NCBI GenBank assembly: GCA_034696485.1
Contig: JAQIWT010000095.1
Coordinates: 1 to 36,577 of the forward strand
Direction of reading: 5' to 3'
Length of the DNA: 36,577 nucleotides
From: Isohypsibius dastychi
Lineage: Eukaryota > Tardigrada > Eutardigrada > Parachela > Isohypsibiidae
Below are positions 1 through 10,438 of this stretch, piece after piece. How positions within the stretch are numbered: the stretch's first letter is position 1; every line of letters starts with the position of its first letter. The position numbers were made by a program, and so were the translations under genes. The notes beneath the pieces are model-generated. The model searched no databases. It saw only the letters and a program-made list of their open reading frames with translations, and was not told where the DNA came from.

Positions 1-483
1 TTCAATATCATTTGATATCGCTGTTTGATGCCATCATTCAAAAAATTTGCTCTCCCTGCAGCGTTGTTCTGTCCGGCCGTCCATGTTCCATTTTGAGGAG
101 CAGTGAAATTATGATCAAAAACAAACCCTTCGCAACTGAGTTGACTTTTTTGAGCAGCTGTAGTGAAACCTAACAAATTTTCAAGGTAGGTTCTTAAAAA
201 GTAGAGATTTGATGAATCTGAAAGTGCGGTGCCATGCTTTGACGCTGTAAGTTGTTCTTGCCTCACCATTTCGGACTCGATTGTAGCAGTTCCACAACTC
301 AATCTCAAACAATGGTGCTTTTGAGTCGAAAGGTCTTGTACCGGTTCCAATGTAGATCTCGGCAAATACTTGCTGTGTTTTATCATTTGTTCTGGTGATT
401 ACCGAACTGAAATAAGTGCATTTCGGAAGGAAAAAAAATGGGGTCATGTTCCAAGTTGTCTGATGGTCAGTATTGTTCCAGCA
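1..483 (-). CDS. Double-jelly-roll major capsid protein-like gene, partial (runs off left edge)
   Basis: Two exons are seen on the minus strand: about 483-267 and 217-1. They are separated by a 49-nt GT...AG intron (266-218), and the reading phase is kept across it. The second exon carries a block around SSNLYFLRTYLENLLGF, then a Lys/Gln-Ser step, an aromatic/Asp stretch and LNDGIKQRYQM. This order (Tyr-x-x-Tyr-Leu-Glu-x-Leu-Leu, then KxxL, then N-x-G-I/L-x-x-R) is what Polinton/Maverick and adintovirus double-jelly-roll capsid proteins show in their first barrel. The first exon reads PLFEIELWNCYNRV, like the strand before that block. A TGA TAG pair just upstream of 483 overlaps a possible splice acceptor, so an earlier exon is likely. 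No stop lies inside the visible exons. A capsid would form the virion shell. Identification rests on pattern only. Confidence 0.55.
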
Positions 484-1003
484 CTATCAAAAGTCCAGGA
501 TAAAAATTTGTTTTAGAATTTTGCCTAGAAGTTTGACGTTTTCAAAAACGCTCGCATTGGTACGCGGTGCTCGTAAAAGTGGCCGATCAAACTTCTATCT
601 CATCTTGAATGTAAACATCAGTCGGATAAAACCTGATCACACAGCCGCCATATCGGTACCAATACCATCACCTGCGCCTCATTATGGTTTTGTTAATTGG
701 GAACTGGTTCCTCAGAACGGGCTACGTGGCAGTACTTAGTGATTTTTTTGTATTGAAACATGAACTGCTCAAAGTTTTGAAACGAATCTGTTAAATGCCG
801 TGCTTTGTTTGTGTACGCTTTGTACTTTCGTTGCCTCGCCGCCGCCATCACCACCATCAAACGATACACGGATTTTTTCTGCCCTTTGAAAACAAGACTG
901 GTGGGTTGAAACTGTTGACGGCCCACATGTCAGAGCAGTTCTTCAAAACATTCAGTGTGGTGACGAGACGAGTTTTAATCCTGCTCGTTACCCAGGGCTG
1001 GTC
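484..1003. other. No supported gene
   Basis: Short overlapping frames exist on both strands. None shows a domain, although 930-1058 (+) could be the upstream part of the hAT-like gene, read in another frame. A GT at about 540 with the AG at about 484 on the minus strand could be one more short intron of the capsid-like gene, but the exon before it is not recognisable. Confidence 0.4.
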
Positions 1004-1923
1004 ATGCAGCTCTTTGGTGATGTTGAGCAATTTCTGCAACAACGATTCAAATCTTTGAAAGAACAAATACATGACGGACTCATCAAGAAACTTAGGAGAC
1101 GATTTCCGCACCGTGACGAACAACCGAGCGAACTTGCGTTCTTAATCCTTCAAAGTGGCCCGTCAAGAGCGAAGACTTTTTTGGCGCAGGATATGATGTG
1201 ATAGGCGTTGAAGCAGCAGCGGCAATGCATTATAGAGAAACAACTTTATGTCGTGATAAATGGTTGCAGTTCGTAAAAAATATAGTTGATAATATCTTTC
1301 CTGGCGTGGGAGCGAGAAAGAAGACGACCTTTGTTTTGTGGAGCGAGACGTTGAGTGGTCTCAATTCGTTTTTGTGGGAAGTTCACTGAAACGGTAATCT
1401 CGATTGTTTCCGACGTTTGATTGAGAAAACCCTGATCATTCTGATGTCGTCCATCGATGCTGAAAGAGGATTTTTGGCGCGAAACGCGACCAAGAAAGAA
1501 CAAAGAGCATGTCTCTTGCTGAAATCACTCGACGCCATCATGCGCGTGAAACTCAACGGGAACCTGGTACCGATCGATTTTGTCGGTTCAGCCAGCAAAA
1601 GGGTCAAATATGAATATATTTTTGTCGGATCGCAGAAAGTGCGAACTCAAAAAAAATACTGCCTCCAGTAACGAATCTTCAGATGGCGGTGCAACTCAAG
1701 GTCAGTGCACCCACTTTAACTGCTAAATGAAACACGAAATTTGTTCTCAGGTAAAAATGATGTCACTATTGTAGACGGAATGAAGAACATGGAGGAAGTC
1801 GTTTTCGATGAAATGCAAGTTGTTGAGAAAGCTGAAGATGACTCTGTTGATGCAGAACCACTTTTCGGCATATTCCGGAAACGTCGATTGGAATTTGAAA
1901 CGCTACTGTCGATTAATTGCTGA
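1004..1923 (+). pseudogene. hAT-superfamily transposase-like C-terminal region, broken
   Basis: The strongest part is 1417-1671. It reads SSIDAERGFLARNATKKEQR, then LLLKSLDAIMRVKLNGN. This is the C-terminal dimerisation pattern of hAT transposases and their domesticated relatives (Ser...Glu-Arg-Gly-Phe, Asn, Lys-Thr/Lys, Arg, Leu-x-x-Leu-Met-x-Ile/Val-x-Leu-Asn-Gly). Upstream pieces at 1004-1201 and 1198-1389 lie in different frames, so the gene has frameshifts. An A-run near 1650-1658 seems to shift the frame again; after the shift an exon ends at about 1700, followed by an intron (GTCAGT...TTCTCAG, ending at 1750) and an acidic last exon to the stop at 1923. hAT enzymes cut and paste DNA; this one lacks a visible intact catalytic core. 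A domesticated host gene is the alternative. Confidence 0.68.
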
Positions 1924-2340
1924 CTAAACCTCATTTCGAATGTGAGTTTCATACACTTCGATTCTCAAACATATGTGGAACACGAAACTTTCTATGGAAA
2001 AAATAAAATACTGTGCTACTATAATAAATTTAGAAATCGCAATCTGAATCATCCTGTTTTGTCGAAAGGTGTGCCCAATCAACAATGCTGTTTTTAACAG
2101 GAACATGATGACGGGTTTTCGACGTCGCAACACCTCTCAATTTTGATAATTCCCCGACTTGAATCTCTTCAAGCTTACTCAAATTGTAATTGTTCATTCA
2201 ACAACAACAACTTGTCAACCAGCGCGAACTACATCGAGAGCTCGCCCAGTTGCGATAAGAGTACCTCATAGAAAAAAATGTCCGATTAAGCAGCCAATAA
2301 TGAAGTTGCTGCACTGACTACTGGAACAGATGATTGTCAT
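1924..2340. other. No supported gene
   Basis: AT-rich spacer after the hAT-like gene. I see no domain, RNA or repeat in it. The kinase frame becomes readable at about 2341. Confidence 0.5.
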
Positions 2341-3622
2341 GACATGACAGTGCCAAACGGTCGCTTTAACATTGAGGATAAAGAAACAGTTGGTCAGGGC
2401 GCGTTTAGGAAAGCCTAAGATGCATTTTATCGCATCACCGAATCGGCCGTTGTCGTCAAATTCCAGAAAGCGTGAGGACGAAGGTAGATAATTGGCAACC
2501 TGTGATGATTTGTGTGAGAGGTAGGACGATAAATCAGTCGCTGGACGTCGTCTTCACGATGAACTAGCGTCGTGGTGTTTGACAAGTGCGATATGGATTT
2601 GAAATACTACTCCATCCTAGAGAGAACTTCCACAAGTCGTTGTTACATGCTGAACATACGTGTTAATCAATCCAGTAGATTCTGCAGTGAATTACCTTAT
2701 GCGAAATATGCCTTTTCCTCAGCGTGTATTGTACCAAATATTCAGTGTATTGGGCTAAATGCATGAACGTCATATGGTGCATCGGGATTTGAAACTCACC
2801 AATATTGTCATCAAGCTGGAGACTAGGTGTGCCTGAATAACTGGCTTTGAATTGTCCCGCATTGAACCGCGTCCACTTCGGCCGCTCACACCCGAGATGA
2901 ATGGATTATTCACATTTTATAATACTACCGTCTGGACTTTGAATTTTTTCTCTAGGTGCTCTTGCCACACTACCGCCCGTTTGGATTGCACTTGGGTACC
3001 AACATGTACACCGAAGCAGGTATGAGTCCATTGCAAAGTGGAATCTTGTATCATAGAGACGGTTGTAACAGTTCATATTTGGAGCGCTAGCGTCATGCTT
3101 ATTGAGCTCATCAAAGGCATTCATCCATTTCTGGATGAGAAAATAACACACCGTGTGGAAGTCGTCGCTGATCACCAGCAAGTTGAGAACTCCGAATGCA
3201 GAAGAATGTAGAATGTTCTGCTGCCGCGATTAGATCCAGCCTGGCCGACAATGCTTGCACTGCGTGGGAGTAAATTTCTACATCCTTCACCCCCTTCATT
3301 CACGATCAGCTCAAAGTAACTGATTGTATCCGTATACATATTAGCGGTTATAAAGGGCAAAAATTCATTTGTACAAAAACTGCTGGTTTACAATCCGGCA
3401 GAACGTTTGACATGCTCGCAAGCTCTGAGACATGCATGGTTAGACGGCAGTGACAACAGCGAAGAGGATGGTGAAACCCTGGTTAATCTCATGTATAGAC
3501 TCATGAATGTGCACAAAGAGACGGTCACATCACCACTTCATCCTCGTAACATGATCAGTAAAAAGCGTGCAGCATGCTGTCAGTTAATTTTGGATAAAAT
3601 TCTCAACGTTCATTCACTCTAG
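2341..3622 (+). pseudogene. Protein kinase pseudogene (Ser/Thr, CMGC/CDK-like)
   Basis: Kinase subdomains appear in the right order on the plus strand but in broken frames. A Gly-rich loop (VGQGAFRKA) and the beta-3 Lys (VVVKF) lie at about 2389-2463. The hinge is VFDKCDMDLKYY (2572-2610). The catalytic loop VHRDLKLTN is at about 2775-2805, followed by ITGFELS, where DFG has become GFE. The activation segment and APE-region equivalent is LPHYRPFGLHLGTNMYTEA (from 2956, after an acceptor ending TCTCTAG), then IELIKGIHPF (about 3105) and the C-lobe end LLVYNPAERLTCSQALRHAW (from 3362). In-frame stops occur in the loop region (2416, 2473) and after the catalytic loop, and the third Gly of the loop is Arg. 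The DFG Asp is lost, so the gene is dead. The CDM-DLKYY hinge resembles CDKs. A tail follows to 3622. Confidence 0.85.
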
Positions 3623-3773
3623 TTTTTGTTCTGTAGGTTGGTTGTGTGAAGAGAAATGCTACCTTTTATTCGACCAGAAAACAGAGGTTTTGATGGTGAA
3701 TTGAATCTTCAGTCTGTTTCTAATTGACACAAAATATACACAAACTAGAATGAACACAGTTTTGTTGGGGCAG

Positions 3774-4455
3774 GTAAATTTGACATTGCAACGCGTCAAC
3801 AGACAGTTCCTGGTATGCCTCCATTCTCACTTGATCGATTTTATCGCCGTGCAAGTGTGGCGCATGATCAGATGCTAGAGGTGATTCAAACCAACAGTCG
3901 GCAACAAGCCTTGTGTGCTAACAACTCAATCGAACGGTTTAAAATTTGGAAATCTGTAAGATGCCTAGACCACTGCTTTACATGGATTCCTTCAACGACA
4001 TCACTAGACAATACACAATTGCCCTTGGCTCCATAGCTGGCGGTAACAGTGTACTCCGTTCTCGAATTTAACTGCACCCCCTTTTCGCTGTATCGATCGG
4101 CTCACCACACGCTATGCGTGAGCCCCGAGTGGACCCTCCAACTGCGCACTTGGTGAGCCAATTGGCGCAGTGAAGAGGGGGTGCAGTTAAATCCGAGAAC
4201 GGAGTACTGCATGATGTCAGAAACGTTCCAGAAGAAAGCGATATGACATTCTTTGAGCAATGTTTACTTCGTCGACTCAAACCGGCGCCATGGAATCATG
4301 AGCCTCTGGTTACTGCATGGGAAGACTCAAACATCTTGTTCATTACCCATTTCACCAGTCAGCAGACGAGTTTGTTTCACAGACACGCAGCGGTGAAGTG
4401 TCTAGCTTTTCCTGTCAACGCATCTCCCGGATGCCCGGAAATTTTCGATCTGTGA
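3774..4455 (+). pseudogene. Unknown gene interrupted by a TA-flanked MITE
   Basis: An acceptor-like GGCAG ending near 3773 precedes an open frame from about 3774 (GKFDIATRQQTVPG...). It shifts frame near 3960 into one reading LYMDSFNDITRQYTIALGSI, which runs into the MITE at 4054. After the MITE a frame continues with SDMTFFEQCLLRRLKPAPW and ends at the TGA at 4455. Reading frame is in register on the two sides if one copy of the TA target duplication is discounted, so the MITE landed in coding sequence. I do not recognise the protein family and see no membrane segment or signal peptide. Its place directly after the kinase pseudogene, same strand, could mean it is a further part of that gene or a separate neighbour. 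Confidence 0.5.
4054..4204. mobile_element. MITE 1, Tc1/mariner-like (TA target duplication)
   Basis: A 151-bp element bounded by TA at 4052-4053 and 4205-4206. Its ends are inverted repeats beginning CTCCGTTCTCGRATTTAACT; about 28 bp match with one mismatch. The interior also folds back imperfectly (GGCTCACCA near 4100 against TGGTGAGCC near 4152), so most of the element is one palindrome. It has no coding capacity. TA duplication and a CTCCGTT terminus, shared in part with the element at 30667-30905, point to Tc1/mariner-type mobilisation in trans. Confidence 0.9.
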
Positions 4456-4488
4456 TTTAAACTTACGCAGTTTTATAGTACTTGTACC

Positions 4489-5125
4489 TGAAAAGGGTGA
4501 TGCTCCTTTTGATGGGACTGAGTTTATGTTCTCAAACTTCAAAGTCACAACTTGGAGCACGATCACACCAAGAGAAAAAACGCCACTGTATTTCATGCCG
4601 AAGCGTAAAAACCGAAAATCGAAGTCAAATGTTACAAATCAGGCGATTATCGGAACCGTTCGACTGTAATGACAGTTAGCTGAAAACTTGGATACCACAA
4701 GGTTTGAGCACTCACACACCGAGAGAAAAAAGTAAACAAGTGACAAGTTAAGTGACACCATATTGAAACTGGACACTGGTACGAATCTTAGAAGTAAGTA
4801 CTTCTTCAGATTTGTCAACGGACCACGAACGGGCCTCAGCAATCACATCAGATGTTTATTTAGAGTTGACAATTCAATCTTGGCATGTGGTTCAACCAAT
4901 GGAGCTGCATATCTTTTAAATGTGAGAATAATTCGGTATAGCTGGTCAGAAATGTGATCTTCTGAATCTGCCTAGGTAAGTGACATATCAAAACTCCCCG
5001 ACGAGATTATGTTTTTGTATGCGACATCTGCGAATACGCCTAACGATTGTCACGTTTATGGCGTGATCTTTTGAAGGAGTGGAAGGAGTACAGCTAACAT
5101 GACGGTTGATGGCGACGGTTCGTGT
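4489..5125 (+). other. Possible exons of an unknown gene
   Basis: A frame with GTEFMFSNFKVTTW from about 4515 runs to about 4670. A second at 4763-4920 ends at a good donor (AAAT|GTGAGA), and an acceptor (TGCCTAG) at about 4976 opens a third segment (VSDISKLPDEIMFLYATSA) until a stop near 5072. The block HIRCLFRVDNSILACGSTNG has the order His-x-x-x-Leu-x-x-Val-x-x-x-x-Leu-x-x-Cys-Gly-Thr/Ser seen near the start of sema domains, but that similarity is too short to call a semaphorin. Two partly similar stretches (4552-4580 and 4704-4735, each with CACACC-GAGAGAAAAAA) suggest a small local duplication. Confidence 0.3.
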
Positions 5126-5286
5126 GCGCTAACCTTGGACACACGTGTCTGTATGGCACCAGTTATCTCAGTTTGTTCAGTATGACCCTCTTCTTAGCTG
5201 TCCACCGCACCATGTTTTCGGCAAGAGTTTGACGTTTCAATAATTTGAATGACATCATACTCCGTGATTCGAGCAGAGCACATTCT

Positions 5287-5573
5287 TTAATTTATATCAA
5301 CAAAAATTTTCTCAAGTGAAGGGAATTTGGAGTAGAGTAGTGTTGAGGAGTTTGAGCATGTGAGTAGCGAATTTTTCCCGAATTGAAGGTGTTTCAGGTC
5401 GGAAGATGGTCTCTTTAAGCTCGAGGGCAATTGTTCCAAACAGATATCAGTCCAGTTTCTACTCGCACATGGTGCTCTTGAATCTGGCACCATTGACACT
5501 CTTTGGTTTGGACCTGAAACTTGGAAGCCAGCGTTAGAATTACCAAGACGAGAACGAACTGGTAAGAGGCCAT
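5287..5573 (-). pseudogene. Small secreted leucine-rich-repeat-like protein, frameshifted
   Basis: The ATG at 5571-5573 starts a good signal peptide (MASYQFVLVLVILTLASKF), then ECQWCQIQEHHVR. The frame then slips near 5462-5475 and coding continues in another frame with CASRNWTDICLEQL and SDLKHLQFGKNSLLTC...FPSLEKIFVDIN. Aligned by eye, it is a paralogue of the plus-strand gene at 27686-28358: 12 residues from CxxC to His-x-x-Arg in both, then TDICLE, KHL, LLTC and KFPSLEK. The slip looks like a loss of a few bases at a repeated TGTGCG. The cysteine-rich start followed by one or two LRRs suggests an extracellular ligand-binding protein. No membrane segment is visible before the frame ends at 5287. 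Confidence 0.65.
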
Positions 5574-5699
5574 TGTTTCAGATATGCAGAAAAATTCAGA
5601 AACTGTAGAAAAGGATGCAGATGAAACGAGACTGAGGTACACACTTCTTGATCAATTGTAAAAACTCATAACAAGAGGGCTCGGGGCTGTGGGAGTGAA

Positions 5700-6150
5700 T
5701 TTATTCAAATGAACAACCAATACAAAACATTGACAATACTTCAGGTTCTTTCACGAGTTGGTGTAATGAAAATTCTTGCGATGTTAGCTGAAACAGCTTC
5801 TATGAGTAAAACTCAGCCCGCGTTCGTCGCAGTTGAGCTTTTTGCTGTATTTTGTAGGTTTGCACCAGCCTCCATGTCGGTTTTCGGGTCAGAAGTAAAT
5901 TCCACATCCAAATTGTGGATGTTGTTGATTTATAGAGCGTGAATAAGATTCATAGATGTGAAACCAGACCCTGAGTAACTCACCTTGTCTACGTCAACAT
6001 GAGAAGCAGCATGACTCCTGACAACGGCTACCAACTGTTGTCCATTTGACATTTTCTGCAGGAATGAATGGTATGAGAAAACCAAATCATTCGAAAAGAC
6101 TTTCCACTCACCTGGGGATAATCATCATGGAACGCAATGCCGTGGTTGCA
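5700..6150 (-). CDS. Hypothetical spliced gene, minus strand
   Basis: On the minus strand, a donor (CCCCAG|GTGAGT, about 6113) and an acceptor (TTCCTGCAG, about 6058) enclose a short intron. The next exon reads KMSNGQQLVAVVRSHAASHV and ends at another clean donor (GACAAG|GTGAGT, about 5982). A later frame at about 5920-5745 reads LDVEFTSDPKTDMEAGANLQ, then a stop, then LLIEAVSANIARIFITPT. I do not recognise the product. The splice signals are the main evidence; the internal TGA/TAG suggests it is decayed. The acceptor of the second intron is not clear. Confidence 0.35.
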
Positions 6151-7820
6151 CGGTCGACTTACAAGAAGTGTTAGTCTCTCAAGGCGAGTATTTATTAAAT
6201 ATAATTGTGATCCAAACGTTTTTGACAGTACTCATCTCCAAAGCAAGTGTTCATTCAGTCGGTTATGCTCCCAGTCATTCTCGCTATTGAACCTTTCCTA
6301 GTAAGCCCACATGCGATCTGACAAAACATTTGGAGTTTGCGCGGATTTTTGGACACGAAAATTGAATTTTCGGTGTCAAGTCGACTGTGGCTCCCGCTCA
6401 TGTTCAAGCACTACAATCTGGGAAGTCCTCGCTGAACTGTGCAGCATCTAAACTTCAGAGTTGTCATCCCTCCGAGAACGGATGATGCACAAGCAAGTGA
6501 TGAGAGAACTTTATGTGAAGACAGTGGTTCATGGCCGCTTCCGATTCATAGAGCCATTGCTTGTTTGAAAGGTTTATTGCGGATGTCACCGAGGCTTCCA
6601 AGTTGGTTACCTGTAACAGAGTAATTTTTGATTTTGAGCGACATGACAGTGAAGCATCACTTCGTGCAGGATATTGCGATCGATAAACATAATTCCGCCC
6701 GGATATTGGGTATGGAATTGAACCGAGGTTTCATGTTCATATATGAGACCATGAACGTATGAATTCTGAACTGATCCATGTGCTGAAATCCGCCAATGTT
6801 GACTCCTGCAAGAAGCAACTTCTTATCAAACAACGACGTAAAAATGGTTGCTCACTTTTCAAAAGTGCTTTCCACTTTTTTATTGCAAAGCGTGTTATGT
6901 CATACCACAGTTTCTGCCCCGGGCCGAAACAATGTTGACTGAACCTATGGAAATTGATTACAATGATTTTTGTGAAAAATGCTCTTCATAACAAGACGTC
7001 TATCCTCAGGGTGGGAAAAACTTCCCAGTGTCTGGGAAGGCAATATACATTCAGGCCTTTGAAATCCTCTTGCTCATTTCAGAACAACTCGTGAAATGAT
7101 TAACTCACCAGCTACACGTTACAAACACTGGGGATTTCGAAACCTCTTCTGGGAATCTTTCCCTCGATGAAAGGATCATTAATCGGCAAACTGAGGCATT
7201 CCGTATTAAACACTGCCTTCCCGTGACGGAAAGCGCAACCTTATGCCGCCAAGAAGATGTTGTAATGGGAGAGACCGGTGAGGTTTTCGGTTTTTTTTGC
7301 AAAAAATATTTGATGAGATGACGAAATGTAAGCTCGTTAATTACCATTATGCGCGCTCTTCTAAATAATTATGAAAGCTGTTCTTATTTTGGCCGTGACT
7401 TTGCGTCTCATTCCTCTGGTTCCGTATGAGCTGCATGGATCAGTGAGAACAGTCCAACCGTTGCACATAAAAATATGTGATGTCGAATCTTGTCCATACA
7501 ATAGCGAAGTTCTGACAAGGGGCTAGTCTCGATATTTTCTTGTGGATATTTTCCGAAAAACCATCCGAATGGACGTTAACGAAGAGAAATCTCAAATTTG
7601 AAATTAGGGAGGAATCCGTGTTTTCAGCTGAAAATTACCTCACCCTCGTTTTATCTGTGAAGCTCGTATTTTTAGGAGTATTACTCGTTGTTGGTCAACG
7701 ATTTGACATAACTCTCAGAAGACTGCAAATTCTTTCTCGGTGAGTTCGAGATGAGGTCCTTCTGTACCACCGATCAGTAACACCTATAGATAAGAATGTA
7801 ATTCATCTGTCAGCAGTTGC
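6151..7820. other. No supported gene; scattered short frames
   Basis: Frames at 6439-6624 (+), 7105-7347 (-) and 7540-7743 (+) lack recognisable motifs. The plus frame near 7110-7290 reads DERIINRQTEAFRIKHCLPV and may be a relic exon. The frame at 7540 has one hydrophobic stretch (LVLSVKLVFLGVLLVVG). A perfect 8-bp inverted repeat is listed separately. Confidence 0.4.
7021..7039. repeat. Perfect short hairpin
   Basis: CTTCCCAG, TGT, CTGGGAAG: a perfect 8-bp inverted repeat with a 3-nt loop. There is no T-run or gene end beside it, so its role is unknown. Confidence 0.5.
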
Positions 7821-7823
7821 ACC

Positions 7824-7957
7824 CAACATCAAAAGCTGACATCGAAAGCCAACATTCAAAGCAAACATCAGAAGCTAACGTTATTTCCAACATCAAACAT
7901 CAACAGTTTGCGTCGAAAGCCTACATCAAAAACTGGCTTTGAAAGCTAACATCAACC
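7824..7957. repeat. Imperfect tandem repeat, unit about 15 bp
   Basis: About eight to nine degenerate copies of a unit close to AACATCAAAAGCTGA/C. Spacing is roughly 14-16 bp, with two diverged units in the middle (around 7880-7900). No open frame spans it. It looks like a small minisatellite. Confidence 0.75.
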
Positions 7958-8869
7958 CAATGTAGATGCTACATTTCTTGAGATTTAATGTCTCAATCCA
8001 TTCCATTATTGAACAATGAACTGGTTCAATCCGTGAGAAATCACAACATTCAAGATATTATCTCAAGAAAACAATGAGTTATTTGAATAAATGGAAGAAT
8101 TTAGGGATTATTTTTTGAGTGAACATATTATGTGTGAATGAACAGATAGAAACAGCTTAACGAATGGTTAGCGGTATCAGCCCTGGCAGGTCACAGACAT
8201 AAAACAACAGTGGTATAAAAACCTAAAATTATGTTCATGTGAGAACAAGATGTTGACTGACCGGAAATACAAATTTGCTAACCTTTCTGGATTGATTATT
8301 TATAAAACGGATCATCCTTTACGAGTGACGGGATACATTGGTATTCCGGTGTTGAACAAGATGAATTTGACTATCTCTCGAACAATATTTTGAATGTATA
8401 TACCGATTGAACATAAAAATATGATCTTCAATCGACTGGTCGGTTATCGAGCAAGATTTGATTGCACACCAGAAGTATGGAAATCGTATCAGGAATCACA
8501 AGAAAGCGTGAATCTTTGTGGTTGGAAAGATGAGTTGAGAGTTGTGTCGACTTGAATTTCTAGATAAGAGCATTTGGTTATATGCTTGGAATATTGATTT
8601 CAGTGTGACTCAATCATTACGAACAGTTGTTGGTGATGTTTTCACGACATTTTTTGTATCACAAAGTTAGCGCGTATGTGGATAATATTCTTTTTTCGGT
8701 AGAAAGGTTCATAAGAGTTCGTGTTTATGGCTGAATATTTTCTCCTGTTGTTGGGCTCACATGACTTCGAGGCAACCTTGCGTTTGACCTTGATAGGTGT
8801 CATCTCCCACGCTCATACTTCGCCAAACTGTCGTGCCCATTTAATTTTTGTCTTGCCCCTTTTCACAGG
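7958..8869. other. No supported gene
   Basis: AT-rich, with no frame longer than about 60 codons carrying a motif. On the minus strand, past the integrase break at 8870, a Lys/Arg-rich frame (KRGKTKIKWARQFGEV) is readable. This stretch may hold the missing 3' part and LTR of gypsy B, but I cannot see a matching LTR. Confidence 0.4.
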
Positions 8870-10428
8870 TCATTTCCGGTTATAACCCTTATTGGAGATC
8901 GAGATAGCGGTCCTGGAACATCGGTAGCTACCATCTTGAACGGGTGTGAAGCAACGGTCCAGCTGCAGCATTCCAGCTGGCTCCTGTGTTGAGGTGTTCC
9001 GTGATTGGCATGGCAAACATGACTTTACATATCTTTTGGTGAAGTTTATCATATCAGACCAGAACAACCTTAACTGAACTTTTTCAAAGGTATTTGCAAA
9101 ACCAAGATGTCCGCTAAAGTGGTTCATCTTGGCAGGCTTCTAAAACTTCGATGAGCAGTTGTTTTGGAACGATGAGGAGTTTTCTCTCTGTGGCTTCACT
9201 CTTCCAGATGCGGTAGAGAACTCCAGAGTCATCAACTCCGTAGACTTTCTTCACCGGTTTGACGTCAGTCGAGAGGTCATGAAGAACTTGTGTAATCCAC
9301 GCATTTTTCAACTGCTCTTGCGCGATGTTTGGCCAACCCACAGACTCTTTAGGCTCTTGGAGACTTTTTATCGCGCACATAATCGGGGTGTTCTGGTTCT
9401 CAGGTGAGTAACGGGAAAGACAGTCTCCATCCAAATGGGTTCGCCCGATTTTTGAATGATTTTCAGGGTGTACTCCTGGAGACGAAGGACCCACCTTGCC
9501 AAACGACTGTTTAGTGTCTGCAATGAAAGGAGCCAACACAGAGCATGATGATCAGTATAGACTATGACGGGTTTACCCAGAAGGTAGTATCGAAACTTGT
9601 CACAAGTCCAGACGATGGCGAGAACCTCTCTCTCTGTTGTATGATATCTGTTTCCGGCAGGGATAATTCGTCGATTCCCGTAGGCGAAGAACCTTTCAAT
9701 GTTTCTCTCATGCCGTTGTACGATAACAGCTCCAATGGCAAATTCCGAAGCATCAGGATGAATCTCGCAGGGTTTTTTCCGGATCAGAGTGAGCAAGGAC
9801 TGGGGCACTGGTTAACGCTTCCTTCAGCTTGCAGAATGCTTGATCCTGTTGCTTTGTCCAGGCGAATGGCACGTCTTTCTTCATCAAGTCGTAAAAAGCG
9901 CCAGCAATCTGTGAAAAACCTCGAACAAAGTGACGCTAGTATGAGCAAAGACCCATGAACGACTCAATTGCCCTCAAGTTCTCAGGACAGGGGAAGTATG
10001 TAACGGCACTGGTCTTTTCAGGATGAGGCTTCAATACATTTAACCCGTACAACAAAACCCAGAACACGTGCTCGAGATTAGACGAAATGGCATTTCACCG
10101 GGTTGGAGAGAGAGCCAAATTTTCGTTATCGACTACAAACTCCCTCCAGCAACTTGAGATATTCGTCGATGGTCTTTGTGGCAATCACTATGTCGTCGAT
10201 GTACACAAAAACGTTGATCCAAAAAAGTCTCTCTAATACAATCGTCATAATGCGCTGGAAAACCGATGGAGCGTTCTTGAGGCCAAATGGCAACAACTGA
10301 TACTCGTACAGGGTAGTGCAAGCAAAGTTAGATAGGCGCACAGTACATCGAACCGATACTTCCCTGTACGTTACTTCCGGGTATCTCACTCGCCAGATGG
10401 TAGGCAGATGATCGGTCTAACATTTAGA
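8870..10428 (-). pseudogene. Ty3/gypsy element B: RT (partial), RNase H, integrase N-terminus
   Basis: On the minus strand, reverse transcriptase starts inside its palm (MLDRSSAYHL at about 10420). It continues with LPFGLKNAPSVFQ and the catalytic box FVYIDDIVIA (10389-10126). The connection domain (FAWTKQQDQAF, ALTSAPVLAHSD) is frameshifted. RNase H follows at 9808-9368 (HPDASEFAIGAV; TTEREVLAIVW; YTDHHALCWL). Next come the linker and integrase zinc domain with the HHCC pattern (HFSGHLGF ... CLPCQ, 9127-8990). The integrase DDE core is missing: the element breaks off near 8870. YIDD is intact, but frame changes and missing ends make it dead. Its upstream edge abuts the transposase at 10439. 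Confidence 0.92.
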
Positions 10429-10438
10429 GCAGTTTCGT

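Noticed and set aside
7021-7039. Hairpin as a transcription terminator
   Set aside because: No T-tract, no upstream gene, and the context is eukaryotic.
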